DNA of 48,494 bases from Enteroscipio rubneri (GCF_002899715.1 NZ_PPEK01000016.1:1-48494), one strand, 5' to 3'; positions 27,601 to 42,600 are shown, counted from the first letter of the stretch. A program made the numbers and translations. Notes: generated from the letters alone by a model not told the origin.

Positions 27601-30600
27601 CCTGCAGGTGGAGTCCACGCTGCGCTCCACGGACGTTGCGGGCTCAAGCGGCCTTAAGGCGCTTTCGGGCTCCGGCACGCAGGAGAAGCCCTACGTCATT
27701 TCCAGCCCCGAGGCGCTGGCCTGGTACGCCTACCAGGTGAACACAAACGGAACAAAAGTCGTCGTCAACACGCCGGGCGTCGGCGTGAACGATCCGATGT
27801 TCGAGGTTTCGCCCACGTTTGACAGTCACGGTACGACGTACGATCTCACCTACACCTACAGCTATGTGCAACTGGGTGCCGACATCGATCTGTTAGGCGC
27901 GGCCTACGGTGGATCGGAAGATCTCAGCAAAGGCGCCGCTGCCGAAAAGTACGCGAACGTGCTCGAATGGGTGCCCATCCAGCAGCACACCCCCAACCTC
28001 GATGGCTTGGGTCATACGATCGACCATCTCTACATCAACGCCACGGCAGCCGATGACACGGCGGACTACCAGGGCCTGTTCGGTCGTGGAGATGCTTCCT
28101 ACGAGAAGATCGACTCTCGCATAGCAAACACCTTCATCGGCGCAAACAGCTACGTGCGCGGCAACAATTACGTTGGCGCCTTCATCGGAGGGGCAAACAG
28201 TGTCAGCATTGTCAACTGCTCGAATGCGGCTGAAGTCGAGGGCGCGAGCTGTGTTGGCGGCATAGAGGGTTCCAACGGCGGAACCCGCGGCTATACCAGC
28301 GGCTGCTCCAACGTGGGCGTGGTTGTTGGCTCAACCAACGTCGGCGGCATCGTCGGCAACGGAAACCCCTCCCTCGCGGATTGCTCCAACGTCGGAGCCG
28401 TTACGGCCACTGCGGCGAACGGCAAGGCCGGCGGCATCATGGGAACCTCCGAAGCCGCGTCCAACTACACCACGAGTTGCTACAACGCAGGGCCGGTAAG
28501 TGCTGTTACGGCAGGCGCCATTACGGCTTCTTCGGGCTACATGTTCTCCAACTGTCTCTACGACAAGGATGCTTCCACACCGGCGGGCAAACCCGCCGTC
28601 ATCGGAGTCGGCGAGTACTCAGAAACTCCCGGCAAGATTGACGGTGTCTCCAGCGCCGATCTCAAGAGCTGGGGCGCGGCCTACCAGCTGAACCGCATGT
28701 CGTCTACGCCCAATGCCGGCAGCGGACTCGACTACGCCTCCGTGGAGAACGCGGCCGACATGACCACGTGGCGCCAGGCCACGGGTGTCGATGCGACGCT
28801 CGAGAACAAGGGCTACCCGGTGCTCGTCGCGCTCGACGCAACCGACGCCGACGGCAATGCGGCAGCCTCCCTGCAAGCCGCCGCCGACTGGTCCGACGTG
28901 GGCGGCTGGGTTGACGCGTTCATCATGACCGACGAGAAGATCGACCAGCGGGTGCCCGGCGCCACGCCGGGCGAGCTCTTGAACTACAAGCCCGACACCT
29001 CCGTGAACGACGGTTCCACAGACGCTAAGGCCATCGAGCTTTCCACGCCCGAGGCGCTTGCCTGGTGGGTGTATAAATCGAGCGGCTGGAGCGCCATCAT
29101 CACGGCGGATATCGACCTGTTCGGTACTCCCTACACGGGCGTCGACGCCAACCTCGTGGTGAGCACCGACTGGGGTGCGCCCAGCAACATCGAAGACGGC
29201 CTTTTGTGGACAGGCACCGCCAATACAGGGGCGAGCTTGAACGGTGGTGGCAACACCGTTAAGCATATGCATGCGACCAACGGTCTGCTGGAGGGTGCGC
29301 AGGAGATGCGCGACCTCATACTGGCCGAGGGCCTTGTGGATGCCTCCGGACAAGCTTCGGCGTATGCGGGAGCGTTCGCTTCGACCAGCGCAACAGCGGG
29401 CAGCGTGGAATTCTGGAACCTCGTGAACCAGAGTGTCGCCGTGCGCGGTTCGGGCGATGCGGGCAGCGTGGCCAGCGGCATCGTGGGCTTGAACGGACGC
29501 ACATCCGTGTTCGTGGGATGCGCGAACCGGGCACCGGTGAGCGCGGCGTCTATCGTAGGCGGCATCGTGGGCATAAACCCGAGCGATTCGGCCACGTTCT
29601 ACCTCTGCGCGAACGACGGTTCCATCAGTGCCGCACCCGGCCTGAACCCCACCATGGCCAACGGCATCGGCTATGCCAATAATGCAACTGCGGAAGCATG
29701 CTACAACACTGGTTCTGTGAGCGCGGACGTAAGCGCTGCCGGGCTGTTCTCCTTCCAGGCCTCCGCTGTCGTCAAAGACAGTTACAACTCCGGTGCCGTT
29801 TCGGCTGCCGGCAGCGGCGGAACCGCCTACCAGATAGCATCTACCTTCACCGGTGAGTCCACCTACTACAATTCCAGTCTCGCTGCCGGTGCGGGCACCG
29901 GCACGGCGGAGGGCAAGTCGGCCGCCGATATGAAGACGGCCGGGTTCGCCTCGACCCTTGACGGGCCGCTTTCCATCAGCGACACCGTGGCAGGGGACAT
30001 CAATCTCAAAGACTACAAGTGGGTACGCACCGACGGTACGAACAAGGGTTATCCCTACATCGCCAGCCGCCTCCGCGACAACTGGGCGGCTGTGGGTGCC
30101 GAACAGGTCGAAGCCGATCTGCGCGCCACGGACGTGCCGGGCTCAACCGGCCTCAAGGCGCTTTCGGGTGCGGGTTCCGAAGCGAGCCCCTACGTGGTTT
30201 CCACCCCCGAGGCGCTCGCATGGTACGCCTACCAGGTGAATCAGCACAGCACCACGAACATTACTAACTCCGACGGCTCCACCCCGGGTCTCACCTACGA
30301 CTATGCCTACGTGCAGTTGGGTGCCGACATCGATCTGTTGGGCGCGGCCTACGGCGGCAAGGTGAACGACGCCGGTGCCACCTCGGCCGACAAGTACGCA
30401 AACGTACTCGACTGGGTGCCCATGGATCAGAAGGCCCCGCACTTTGACGGTCAGGGTCACACGATCAACCACCTGTACATCAATGTCTCGGGGGACAACC
30501 AGGGTCTGTTCGGCACCACGGAGGCCGAAGCTGCAGACGGCGCCTTCATACAGAACACGTCCATCGGCGCCGAGGGCTATGTGTGCGGCAACGGCACCGT

Positions 30601-33600
30601 GGGCGCCATCGTCGGGCACGCGAAGGATACCGACCTCATCAACTGCTCGAACGCGGCTGAGGTCGAAGGATCCTTCGACCTCGGCGGCATCGCAGGCAAT
30701 AACACCAGCAGTCTCTTTCTCGGCTGCGCCAACACGGGCAACATCAAAGGCAAAAGCGGCAACACCGGCGGTATCTGCGGCAGGACCGGCCAGGTCAGCG
30801 AAGAGTTCGCGAACTGCTACAACGCTGGCGCCGTCGAAACCACGTGGGACTACCGATCTGCCGCCGGCATCGTCGCGTACACCACCGGCCCGGTAACGAA
30901 CTGCTACAACGTTGGCCGCATAACGTCAACAACAGACAGCGTGTACGCCATTGCAGGCGTTCCCTACGGCGCCTATCTCCATAACTGCCTCTACGACAAA
31001 GATGTCTCCAAGCAAGACGGCGCCACTGCCGACCAGGCGCAAGGCGTTACGGCTGCGGAACTCAAGAGCTGGGGCGCTGCCTACCAGCTGAACCGCGTGT
31101 CCGCCACGCCCAACGACAGCGGCGCGTTCGACTACGCCTCGGTGACCGACCTCGCGAACATGACCACGTGGCGCCAGGCCACGGGCGACGAAGCAGCGGG
31201 CACGCTCGAGAACAACGGCTACCCGGTGCTCGTCGCGCTCGACGGCACCGACGCCTCCGGCAACGCGGCAGCCTCCCTGCAGAAGGCGACCGACTGGTCT
31301 CAGGTGGGCGGCTGGGTTGACGCGTTCATCATGGCCGACGAGAAGATCGACCAGCGCGTGCCCGGCGCCACAGCGGGCGAGCCTTTGGGCTACAAGCCCG
31401 ACCTCACCACCAACGACGGCTCTGCAACCGATAAGGCTATCGAGCTTTCCACGCCGGAAGCACTTGCCTGGTGGGCCTACAAAATGGGTAGCAAGTACGC
31501 CACCATCACAACCAACATTAACCTGTTTGGTACCCCCTATACGGGCGTTGCTGCCAACCTGGTAGCAACCACTTCCTACGGTGCACCTGCAAACATCGAA
31601 GACGGCCTTCTGTGGACAGACAACACCGCAGGTTCGCAGCACCTGAACGGCGGCGGCAACACCGTCAAGCACCTGCATGCAACCAACGGTCTGCTGAAGA
31701 ACGTAGCAGAAATGCGTGACCTTACGCTGGCCGAGGGCCTCGTAGATGCAAGCGGGCAAACGTCGCTGGGCGGCGCAGGTGCGTTCGCGTCCACCATGGC
31801 AAGCGGTGCGACCTTCGTGAACCTGGTGAACGAGAGCGTTGCTGTGCGCGGTGCGGGCAATACGGCTGGCAGTGGCATCTACACGGGTGGCATTGCGGGT
31901 TACGGCATGGGCAGCACGCCGGTGTTTGTGATGTGTGTGAACCGTGCGCCGGTGAGCAATGCGTCCATCGCAGGCGGCATCCTCGGCTTCAACGTGGCTT
32001 CCGAAGCCTCGTTCTACCTCTGCGCCAACGAAGGGGCCATCGGCATTGCCGGTGAAGGCTCCACCACGGTTGCCGGCATCGGCTGCGCTCCCAGCGTGAA
32101 TGCGGAGGCGTGCTATAACACGGGTTCCGCGACCGCAGGAAGCAACGCTGCGGGATTGTTCTTCCCCGGCAGCTCCGGCACCGTTGTCAAAAACAGCTAC
32201 AACACCGGTGCCGTTACGGCTCCCACCGCTTGCCAGATATCGCCCACCTTCACCGGCACGGACGTGTTCTACAACTCCGGCCTCACCGCAGGGTCGGGCA
32301 CCGGTACAGCAACACCCATGGCCGCTGTCGACATGAAGGTTGACGCGTTCATGAGAACGCTCGACACGCCGCTGGCCACCAGTGCCACCGCGGCAGCGGG
32401 CGTCAACCTCAAAGACTACAAGTGGGTGCGTGCCGACGGCACGAACGGCGGGTTCCCCTTCCTTGCCAGTCGCAACCACTCCGATTGGGCGATTGTTGGT
32501 GCCAAGCAGGACGAAGCTACGCTGCGCACCACAGACGTGCCGGGTGCAACCGGCCTCAAGGCGCTTTCGGGCGAGGGTTCTCAGGCGAGCCCCTACGTTG
32601 TTTCCACGCCTGAGGCTCTCGCGTGGTTTGCCAACAAAGTGAACAAGTACGGCAACTCGAGCATTACCAACTCCGACGGCACCACCCCGGGTCTCACCTA
32701 TGGCAAGGCTTACGTGCAGTTGGGTGCCGACATCGATCTTCTGGGTGCGGCCTATGGTGGCTCGGCCGACGAGACCCTTTCCACCGCCGCCGAGCGATAC
32801 GCCAACGTGCTTGAATGGGTGCCCATAGAGCAGCGCGATCCTCACTTCGACGGTTTGGGCCACACGATCGACCACCTGTACATCAATGCTCCCGACAAGG
32901 ACAACCAGGGTCTGTTCGGCCAAGCGCAGGGTATGGATAGCGGCTTGTACATACAGAACGTGTCCATCGGCAGCAAGAGCTACGTGCACGGCAAAGAAAA
33001 CGTTGGTGCCCTCGCCGGAATCACGGACAAAGCCGCTTTCACCAACTGCTCGAATGCGGCCGAGGTCGTGGGCGAAGGTCAGTACGTCAGCGGCATTGTG
33101 GGCGGCTGGGCGAACGGCAAGATTCTCGGGTGCTCCAACACGGGCGCCGTCACGGGTACAACCTGCGTCGGTGGCATCGCTAGCTATGGGTATTTCAATA
33201 TGGTGAACTGCTTCAACACTGGCGCCGTTACCGCAACTGCCGGGTATGCCGGAGGCGTCGCTGCAGGAACGTTCGAGAAAATCGTGAACTGCTACAACGC
33301 GGGTCCCGTCGCCGGCGACAAAGCGGCTGCTATCGTGGTTTATCCCCCTTCCTCTGGCACTCCCTGCTACAACTGTCTCTACGTCACCGAGGCTTCCAAA
33401 CCGGCTACCGCCGGAATCTACGACAAAAATGACGCCCACGGCAAGGTGGAGGGCGTTACGGCCGAGGCTCTCAAGAGCTGGGGCGGCGCTTACCAGATGA
33501 ACCGGGTTGCGGCTTCAATCAACTCGTACAACTCGCTGGAATACGCCGCGGTAACCGACTTCGCGAACATGACTACCTGGCGCCAGGCCACGGGCGAGGG

Positions 33601-36600
33601 TGCCACGCTCGAGAACAACGGCTACCCGGTGCTCACCGGGATCGACTCGATCGACGCGAACGACGCTGTGGCCGACCACATGCAGAAGGCCGCCGACTGG
33701 TCGCAGGTAGGCGCGTGGGTGGACACGTTCCTCACCGCCGACGAGACCAACACCCTGCGCGTGCCCGGTGCCGATTCGACAGCGGCCACGCCTCTCAACT
33801 ACAAGCCCAACCTCTCAACCAATAACGGTTCCGATGCCGACCTGTCCATCCAGCTGGCTACCCCAGAGGCCTTCGCGTGGTATGCCTACAAGGCAAACAC
33901 GACGCCCACCGATGCCATCACCGGTGCCGCTGCCACCACGTACGCCGAGGCGTTCGTGAAGCTGACCGCAAACATCAACCTGACGGGCGCCCCCTACGGT
34001 GGCTCGCTCGCAACGGCCGATACCCAGCAGGCGAAGCACCAAAGCGCCCTTGCGTGGACATCTATCGGAGCGAGCAGTGACCATCCCTTCATTGGGAGGT
34101 TCGCTGGCACGGGAGCCACGATTGATCATCTGTACGTCCAGACCAAGCGCGTCGATGGCGTACTGAACAATTCTGGCCTGTTTGGCTACGTGGGTAAAGC
34201 TACGCTTAAAGATGTGGCCATCACCAGTGGTTTCGTTGGCTCCAACGATTCCTCTGCGGCGGCATTCGACAACGTGGGTGCCCTCGTAGGTTCTGCCGTG
34301 CCGGGCGGAGTGCTCACGCTGAATGGCTGCTCCAACGCAGCCGACGTCAGCGCCAGCGGCGCGAATGCCGGTGGCCTGGTGGGCACCACGGAAAGCACGG
34401 CTCTCTACCTGACTGGCTGCAGCAACACCGGCGCGGTCAACGCGACCGGTGCGAGCGCTGGTGGTCTGGTGGGGCAGTGCGCGGCAGCGAAGATGCGCGT
34501 TTCCGACTGTTACAGCACCGGCAGTGTGCATGCCGGCAATGGTGCTGGCGGCTTGGCGGGCTCCATCGATGCGGTCGTAGCAAGTTCGGCAAGCGGACAG
34601 CCCGTCTTCGTCAACTGCTACAACATAGGTTCGGTTGCCGACGAGGGTGGAAACGCCCACGCAGCATTCGGCATAAGCACCTACGCTGACGCAACCACGC
34701 CTTTGAGTGCCAATATCTACTACAACCCCGCTGTTGCTCCGGCAGACACTGCGCCGGGCCTTATTGGCAAGACCGCCGCCGAGTTCGCCTCGGGCGAGGT
34801 AACGTGGAGGCTCAACCACGCCAATGCGACCACCGGTGTGGTGGATGAGGCCAACAACTCCGCCGACCGCAATGCGTGGCACCAGGCTATCAACCGTATT
34901 CCGGATGGCAAGCCGCAATCAACGAGCGACAAGAACCCGCTGTTGGGTGCGTCGATAACCGCGCCAAAATTGGTGCGTGCAACGTTCATGTCCAACACAC
35001 CAACGTTGGGCAACACGTGCGCTTACGCGAACGTGGGCTCAAAGCTGGAACTGCCCGCAGGCTACTCCAGCTATCACTTGGGATCCGCCTTCGGGGCAGC
35101 GATAACCAGCCCCTACACCGTTCCCTCCGATGTCTCCGACGCTAACTACGGCGATTTCGACGTGCACGCCGGCGACATTGAATCCTGGGTTGGCGTGGGT
35201 GTTATGCAGGATGAGGCAACCCTGCGCGCCCAAGTTGTGACCGGTTCTGACAACGGCTACGCGCTTTCGGGCGCGGGTTCTCAGGCGAACCCGTACGTCG
35301 TGTCCACCCCCGAGGCGCTGGCCTGGTTCGCCAACAAGGTGAACTCTAGGAATGGCAACCGCGTAGCAAATACGCCCGGCGTCGGTGTGAACGACCCGAC
35401 ATTCGAAGCCTCTCCCACCTACATAAACAATTACAACACGGAAGCCTTCCTTCCCTATGGGTACGCGTACGTGCAGCTGGGTGCCGACATTGACCTGCTG
35501 GGTACAACCTACGGCGGCAGCGTGGACGAGACTCCCGGCAAAACGTCGGCCGAGAAGTATGCGAACGTGCTCGACTGGAAGCCCATGAACCAGAGAGTCC
35601 CCAACTTCGACGGTCGGGGTCATACGATCGACCACCTCTATATCAATGCTACCGCAGGTGACGTTACGGCGAGGAACCAGGGCTTGTTCAGCTTTACGGA
35701 AGCCTCAGACGACATTCCTTCTTCCATAAAGAACACGTCAATCGGCGCAGAGAGCTACGTGCACGGTTACGACTACGTGGGCGCTTTCGCCGGATTTGCG
35801 GAGAGTATCAATTTCATCAACTGCTCGAGCGCGGCCGAGGTTTCGGGCGAGAAGCTTGTTGGTGGCTTGGCGGGCACCAGCAACTACGGCACGTTCACCA
35901 ACTGCTTCAACGCGGGCAGCATCACCGCAACGAACGGACAGGCTGGCGGCATCGTTTCTGATCGAGGGTATTATCCCGGTAAGATCACGAACTGCTACAA
36001 CGTGGGAAGCGTCAGTGCCACCACGGCGGCAGGCGCCATTACGAGCGGCTCGGCCGAAGGGTGCTCTAACTGCCTCTATGACAAGGAAACTTCCACGCCG
36101 GCGGGCAAACCCGCCATCATTGGAGTGGGAAGCGGCGCAGACACCCCCGGCAAGGTGGACGGTGTCACCACTGCCGACCTCAAGAGCTGGGGCGCGGCCT
36201 ACCAGCTGAACCGGGTTGCGGCAACGCTCAACGACAACGGTTCTATCAGCTACGCCTCCGCGGACAACGTGGCCGACATGACCGCGTGGCGCCAGGCCAC
36301 GGGTTCAGGCTCCACGCTCGAGAACAATGGCTATCCGGTGCTCGTCGCGCTCGACGGCACCGACGCCGACGGCAACGTGGCCGACCACCTGCAGAAGGCG
36401 ACCAACTGGTCCAAGGTGGGCGCGTGGGTGAATACGTTCGTCGCCACTGGCGAAAAGGTCGACCAGCGGGTGCCCGGCGCCACGGCGGGTGCGGACCTGA
36501 ACTACAAGCCCGACACCTCCGCGAACGACGGCTCCGCAACCGATAAGGCCATCGAGCTTTCCACGCCTGAGGCACTTGCCTGGTGGGCATACAAATCGAC

Positions 36601-39600
36601 TGGCAAGTACGCCACCATCGCGGCGGATATCGACCTGTTCGGTACCCCCTACATGGGTGTTGCCGCCGATCTGGCGACAACCACCGACTGGGGCGCACCC
36701 GCAAACATCGATAAGGGTCTTTTGTGGACGACTCCCTCGACGACGAATCAGCACCTCGACGGCGGCGGCAACACCATCACGCATATGCATGCCTATGACG
36801 GCCTCTTGTATAACGTGCTGGAGATGCGCGACCTCACGATGGCCGAGGGACTTGTGGATGCAACCGGCGGATTCGGGGGCGTAGTTGGCTCGTTCGCTTC
36901 GAGCGGCGTGAATAACACGATCTTCGTAAATCTCGTGAACGAAAGCGTGGCCGTGCGCGGCTCGGGTGGCTCGGGAGACCGTGCCGGCGGCATCGTGGGC
37001 GGCACCAGCAGTGGAAGTGTGTTTGTAGGATGCGTGAACCGGGCACCGGTAAGCAACGCACAGAACTATATCGGCGGCATCGTGGGCTCTTCTGGGAGCG
37101 GTGCAGTATCGTTCTATCTCTGCTCGAACGAGGGTACTATCGACGGTTCGGGTGCCTACCATGCCGGTGGCATGAGCGCTGGTGGTAAAGTGGTTGCGGA
37201 GGCATGCTACAACACCGGTTCTGTAACGGGAAAGGGAGACGCCGGCGGGCTGTTCTACATCAACTCCGGTATGGGCGAGTCTGTCACCGTCAAAGACAGC
37301 TATAACGCTGGTGCCGTTACGGCCACCAATAGCGGTGGGGCCGTCTGCCAGATAGCGCCCTCCTTCACCGGTACGGACGTGTTCTACAACTCGGACGTCA
37401 CCGCGGGATCAGGTACCGGCGCGGCAACGCCTATGGCCGCTGACGCGATGAAGACGTCCGAATTTGCGAGCACCCTCGACACGCCACTGGCTGCGAGCAC
37501 CACCGCGGCAGCGGGCATCAACCTCAATGATTACAAGTGGATGCGCATCGATGGCACGAACTCGGGCTATCCCTTCCTCATGGCCAACCGCGAGAACCTC
37601 AACTGGTCCGCCGTGGGTGCCCTGCAGGTGGAGTCCACGCTGCGCTCCACGGACGTTGCGGGCTCAAGCGGCCTTAAGGCGCTTTCGGGCTCCGGCACGC
37701 AGGAGAAGCCCTACGTCATTTCCAGCCCCGAGGCGCTGGCCTGGTACGCCTACCAGGTGAACACAAACGGAACAAAAGTCGTCGTCAACACGCCGGGCGT
37801 CGGCGTGAACGATCCGATGTTCGAGGTTTCGCCCACGTTTGACAGTCACGGTACGACGTACGATCTCACCTACACCTACAGCTATGTGCAACTGGGTGCC
37901 GACATCGATCTGTTAGGCGCGGCCTACGGTGGATCGGAAGATCTCAGCAAAGGCGCCGCTGCCGAAAAGTACGCGAACGTGCTCGAATGGGTGCCCATCC
38001 AGCAGCACACCCCCAACCTCGATGGCTTGGGTCATACGATCGACCATCTCTACATCAACGCCACGGCAGCCGATGACACGGCGGACTACCAGGGCCTGTT
38101 CGGTCGTGGAGATGCTTCCTACGAGAAGATCGACTCTCGCATAGCAAACACCTTCATCGGCGCAAACAGCTACGTGCGCGGCAACAATTACGTTGGCGCC
38201 TTCATCGGAGGGGCAAACAGTGTCAGCATTGTCAACTGCTCGAATGCGGCTGAAGTCGAGGGCGCGAGCTGTGTTGGCGGCATAGAGGGTTCCAACGGCG
38301 GAACCCGCGGCTATACCAGCGGCTGCTCCAACGTGGGCGTGGTTGTTGGCTCAACCAACGTCGGCGGCATCGTCGGCAACGGAAACCCCTCCCTCGCGGA
38401 TTGCTCCAACGTCGGAGCCGTTACGGCCACTGCGGCGAACGGCAAGGCCGGCGGCATCATGGGAACCTCCGAAGCCGCGTCCAACTACACCACGAGTTGC
38501 TACAACGCAGGGCCGGTAAGTGCTGTTACGGCAGGCGCCATTACGGCTTCTTCGGGCTACATGTTCTCCAACTGTCTCTACGACAAGGATGCTTCCACAC
38601 CGGCGGGCAAACCCGCCGTCATCGGAGTCGGCGAGTACTCAGAAACTCCCGGCAAGATTGACGGTGTCTCCAGCGCCGATCTCAAGAGCTGGGGCGCGGC
38701 CTACCAGCTGAACCGCATGTCGTCTACGCCCAATGCCGGCAGCGGACTCGACTACGCCTCCGTGGAGAACGCGGCCGACATGACCACGTGGCGCCAGGCC
38801 ACGGGTGTCGATGCGACGCTCGAGAACAAGGGCTACCCGGTGCTCGTCGCGCTCGACGCAACCGACGCCGACGGCAATGCGGCAGCCTCCCTGCAAGCCG
38901 CCGCCGACTGGTCCGACGTGGGCGGCTGGGTTGACGCGTTCATCATGACCGACGAGAAGATCGACCAGCGGGTGCCCGGCGCCACGCCGGGCGAGCTCTT
39001 GAACTACAAGCCCGACACCTCCGTGAACGACGGTTCCACAGACGCTAAGGCCATCGAGCTTTCCACGCCCGAGGCGCTTGCCTGGTGGGTGTATAAATCG
39101 AGCGGCTGGAGCGCCATCATCACGGCGGATATCGACCTGTTCGGTACTCCCTACACGGGCGTCGACGCCAACCTCGTGGTGAGCACCGACTGGGGTGCGC
39201 CCAGCAACATCGAAGACGGCCTTTTGTGGACAGGCACCGCCAATACAGGGGCGAGCTTGAACGGTGGTGGCAACACCGTTAAGCATATGCATGCGACCAA
39301 CGGTCTGCTGGAGGGTGCGCAGGAGATGCGCGACCTCATACTGGCCGAGGGCCTTGTGGATGCCTCCGGACAAGCTTCGGCGTATGCGGGAGCGTTCGCT
39401 TCGACCAGCGCAACAGCGGGCAGCGTGGAATTCTGGAACCTCGTGAACCAGAGTGTCGCCGTGCGCGGTTCGGGCGATGCGGGCAGCGTGGCCAGCGGCA
39501 TCGTGGGCTTGAACGGACGCACATCCGTGTTCGTGGGATGCGCGAACCGGGCACCGGTGAGCGCGGCGTCTATCGTAGGCGGCATCGTGGGCATAAACCC

Positions 39601-42600
39601 GAGCGATTCGGCCACGTTCTACCTCTGCGCGAACGACGGTTCCATCAGTGCCGCACCCGGCCTGAACCCCTCCATGGCCAACGGCATCGGCTATGCCAAT
39701 AATGCAACTGCGGAAGCATGCTACAACACTGGTTCTGTGAGCGCGGACGTAAGCGCTGCCGGGCTGTTCTCCTTCCAGGCCTCCGCTGTCGTCAAAGACA
39801 GTTACAACTCCGGTGCCGTTTCGGCTGCCGGCAGCGGCGGAACCGCCTACCAGATAGCATCTACCTTCACCGGTGAGTCCACCTACTACAATTCCAGTCT
39901 CGCTGCCGGTGCGGGCACCGGCACGGCGGAGGGCAAGTCGGCCGCCGATATGAAGACGGCCGGGTTCGCCTCGACCCTTGACGGGCCGCTTTCCATCAGC
40001 GACACCGTGGCAGGGGACATCAATCTCAAAGACTACAAGTGGGTACGCACCGACGGTACGAACAAGGGTTATCCCTACATCGCCAGCCGCCTCCGCGACA
40101 ACTGGGCGGCTGTGGGTGCCGAACAGGTCGAAGCCGATCTGCGCGCCACGGACGTGCCGGGCTCAACCGGCCTCAAAGCGCTTTCGGGTGCGGGTTCCGA
40201 AGCGAGCCCCTACGTGGTATCCACGCCTGAGGCTCTTGCCTGGTACGCCTACCAGGTGAATCAGCACAGCACTACGGACATCACCAATTCCGACGGCACC
40301 ACCCCGGGTCTCACCTACGACTACGCCTACGTGCAGTTGGGTGCCGACATCGATCTTCTGGGCGCGGCCTACGGCGGCAAGGTGAACGACGCCGGTGCCA
40401 CCTCGGCCGACAAGTACGCAAACGTACTCGACTGGGTGCCCATGGACCAGAAGGCCCCGCATTTCGACGGCCAGGGCCACACGATCAACCACCTGTACAT
40501 CAACAGCTCGGCAGAGCGCGTGGGCCTGTTCGGCAAGACCGAGGCCGAAGCAGCAGACGCCTCCTTCATACGGAACACGTCTGTGGGTGCCGAGGGCTAC
40601 GTGCGCGGCAACAGCTACAGCACGGGCACCCTCGTCGGATGGGCGAAGATCATCGAACTCGTCAACTGCTCGAACGCGGCCGAGGTCTCGGGCGACACGG
40701 CCGGCGGCGTCGCGGGCTACATCGAAAGCGGCCGCACCATCGGCTGCTCCAACATGGGTGGCGTCACCGGCTCGTCCACAGCCGGCGGCATCGTGGGCCA
40801 AGGGCACGGCGATTTCGCGTACTGCTCCAACATCGGCACCGTCTACGGAGGGGTAAATAGCAATGTCGCCGGCATTGCCAATACGTATGGCAGTACAGTC
40901 GTGAGCTGCTACAATGCGGGGCGTGTCGACGGCATCAGTGGCACCGGTGGCGGGAACGCCGTCGTACGAGGTGGCAAACCCCACGAGGGCGAACCCGCTA
41001 ACGACTGCTACAACTGCTTCTATGACAAGGAAACCTCCAATGCCGGCGCCGGGAAATACGGCGATGCGGACATCCCCGGCAAGATCGAGGGTGTCTCCAC
41101 CGCGGCTCTCAAGAGCTGGGGCGCTGCCTACCAGCTGAACCGCGTGTCCGCCACGCCCAACGCGAGCGGCACGTTCGACTACGCCTCGGTGACCGACCTC
41201 GCGAACATGACCACGTGGCGCCAGGCCACGGGCGACGAAGCAGCGGGCACGCTGGAGAACAACGGCTACCCGGTGCTCGTCGCGCTCGACGGCACCGACG
41301 CCTCCGGCAACGCGGCAGCCTCCCTGCAGAAGGCCACCGACTGGTCTCAGGTGGGCGCATGGATTGATACGTTCCTCACCGTCGACGAGAAGATTGACCA
41401 GCGGGTGCCCGGCGCCACGGCAGGCGAGCTCTTAGGCTACAAGCCCAACCTCGCCACCAACAACGGCACCACGGCCGACTTGGCCATCGAGCTTCCCAGC
41501 CCCGAGGCGCTGGCGTGGTTCGCCTACAAGACCAATAACACGCCCGCTGAGGTGATCTCTGGAAGCACCACCTACAAGAACGCCTACACCAAGCTTGGCG
41601 CTGACATCGACCTTGAGGGCAAGAACTACGGCGGCTCGGCCGACGAGTCCAAAGCCACCGCCGCCGACAAGTACGCAAACGTGCTCGACTGGGTTGCCAT
41701 GAACCAATACGCTCCCCACTTCGACGGCAAGGGCCACACGATCGACCACCTCTACATCAACGCGCCGGAGAAGAGCCAGCAAGGTCTGTTCGGCATGACG
41801 GACAGTTCGGCTCAGGACAACTTCATACAGAACGTCTCCATCGGCAGCCAGAGCTACGTGCGTTCCAAGACGGTCGCGGGCGGGCTCGCCGGGAGCGTGG
41901 CCTATGTCAACTTCACCAACTGCTCGAACGCGGCCGAGATCTCTACTGAGCCCGGACGACCCCATGATGCAAGTGCCGCTGGCGGCATTGCCGGCTATCT
42001 CCACGAGGGCAACATCTCCGGCTGCTCCAACACGGGTACCGTAACCGCCGAGGGCTACAGCAATGCCGGCGGCATCGTCGGGGACGGCTTCAAGAACAAG
42101 ATCACGAACTGCTTCAACACCGGCGCCGTCACAGCTGGTGTTGCCGGCTCCGATGATGGAGGCACCAGCATTGCCAGCGGCATCGTCGCCAGGTCGTTGT
42201 ACGGTGATGGCATTATGAACTGCTATAACACGGGCACCGTCAGCGGCACTACGGCGGATCCCGTCGGCGCCCGTACTGGTGTCGTGGCCAACTGCTACTA
42301 CCTGGCCGACACCGCTACCGACCTGGCAGACGGCAAGGCGGCTCGCACGGCTGACCAGTTCGCCGCGGGCCAAGTGGCCTGGGAGCTTGACACGGCTGAC
42401 GCCGCAGGCGCCAACGTGGGCGGCGCTCACCGCGGCACCTGGGGCCAGAACGTCGGCCGCACCAACGACGGCGAGGTTGACGCCACGCTGGGCGATGCGC
42501 TCCCGACGTTCCTTAATGCTTCTGCGCACCCGGCTGTGTTCTGCGCGAATACGGTGTTCGACTCCGCAGCGCTTCCGAGCGAGCCTGCCGCTGCCGTCTT

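Noticed and set aside
20124-40163. Composite transposon or integrated element as the cause of the 10-kb duplication
   Set aside because: There are no inverted terminal repeats, transposase or integrase, and the breakpoint lies in conserved module sequence. Homologous unequal crossing-over explains it.
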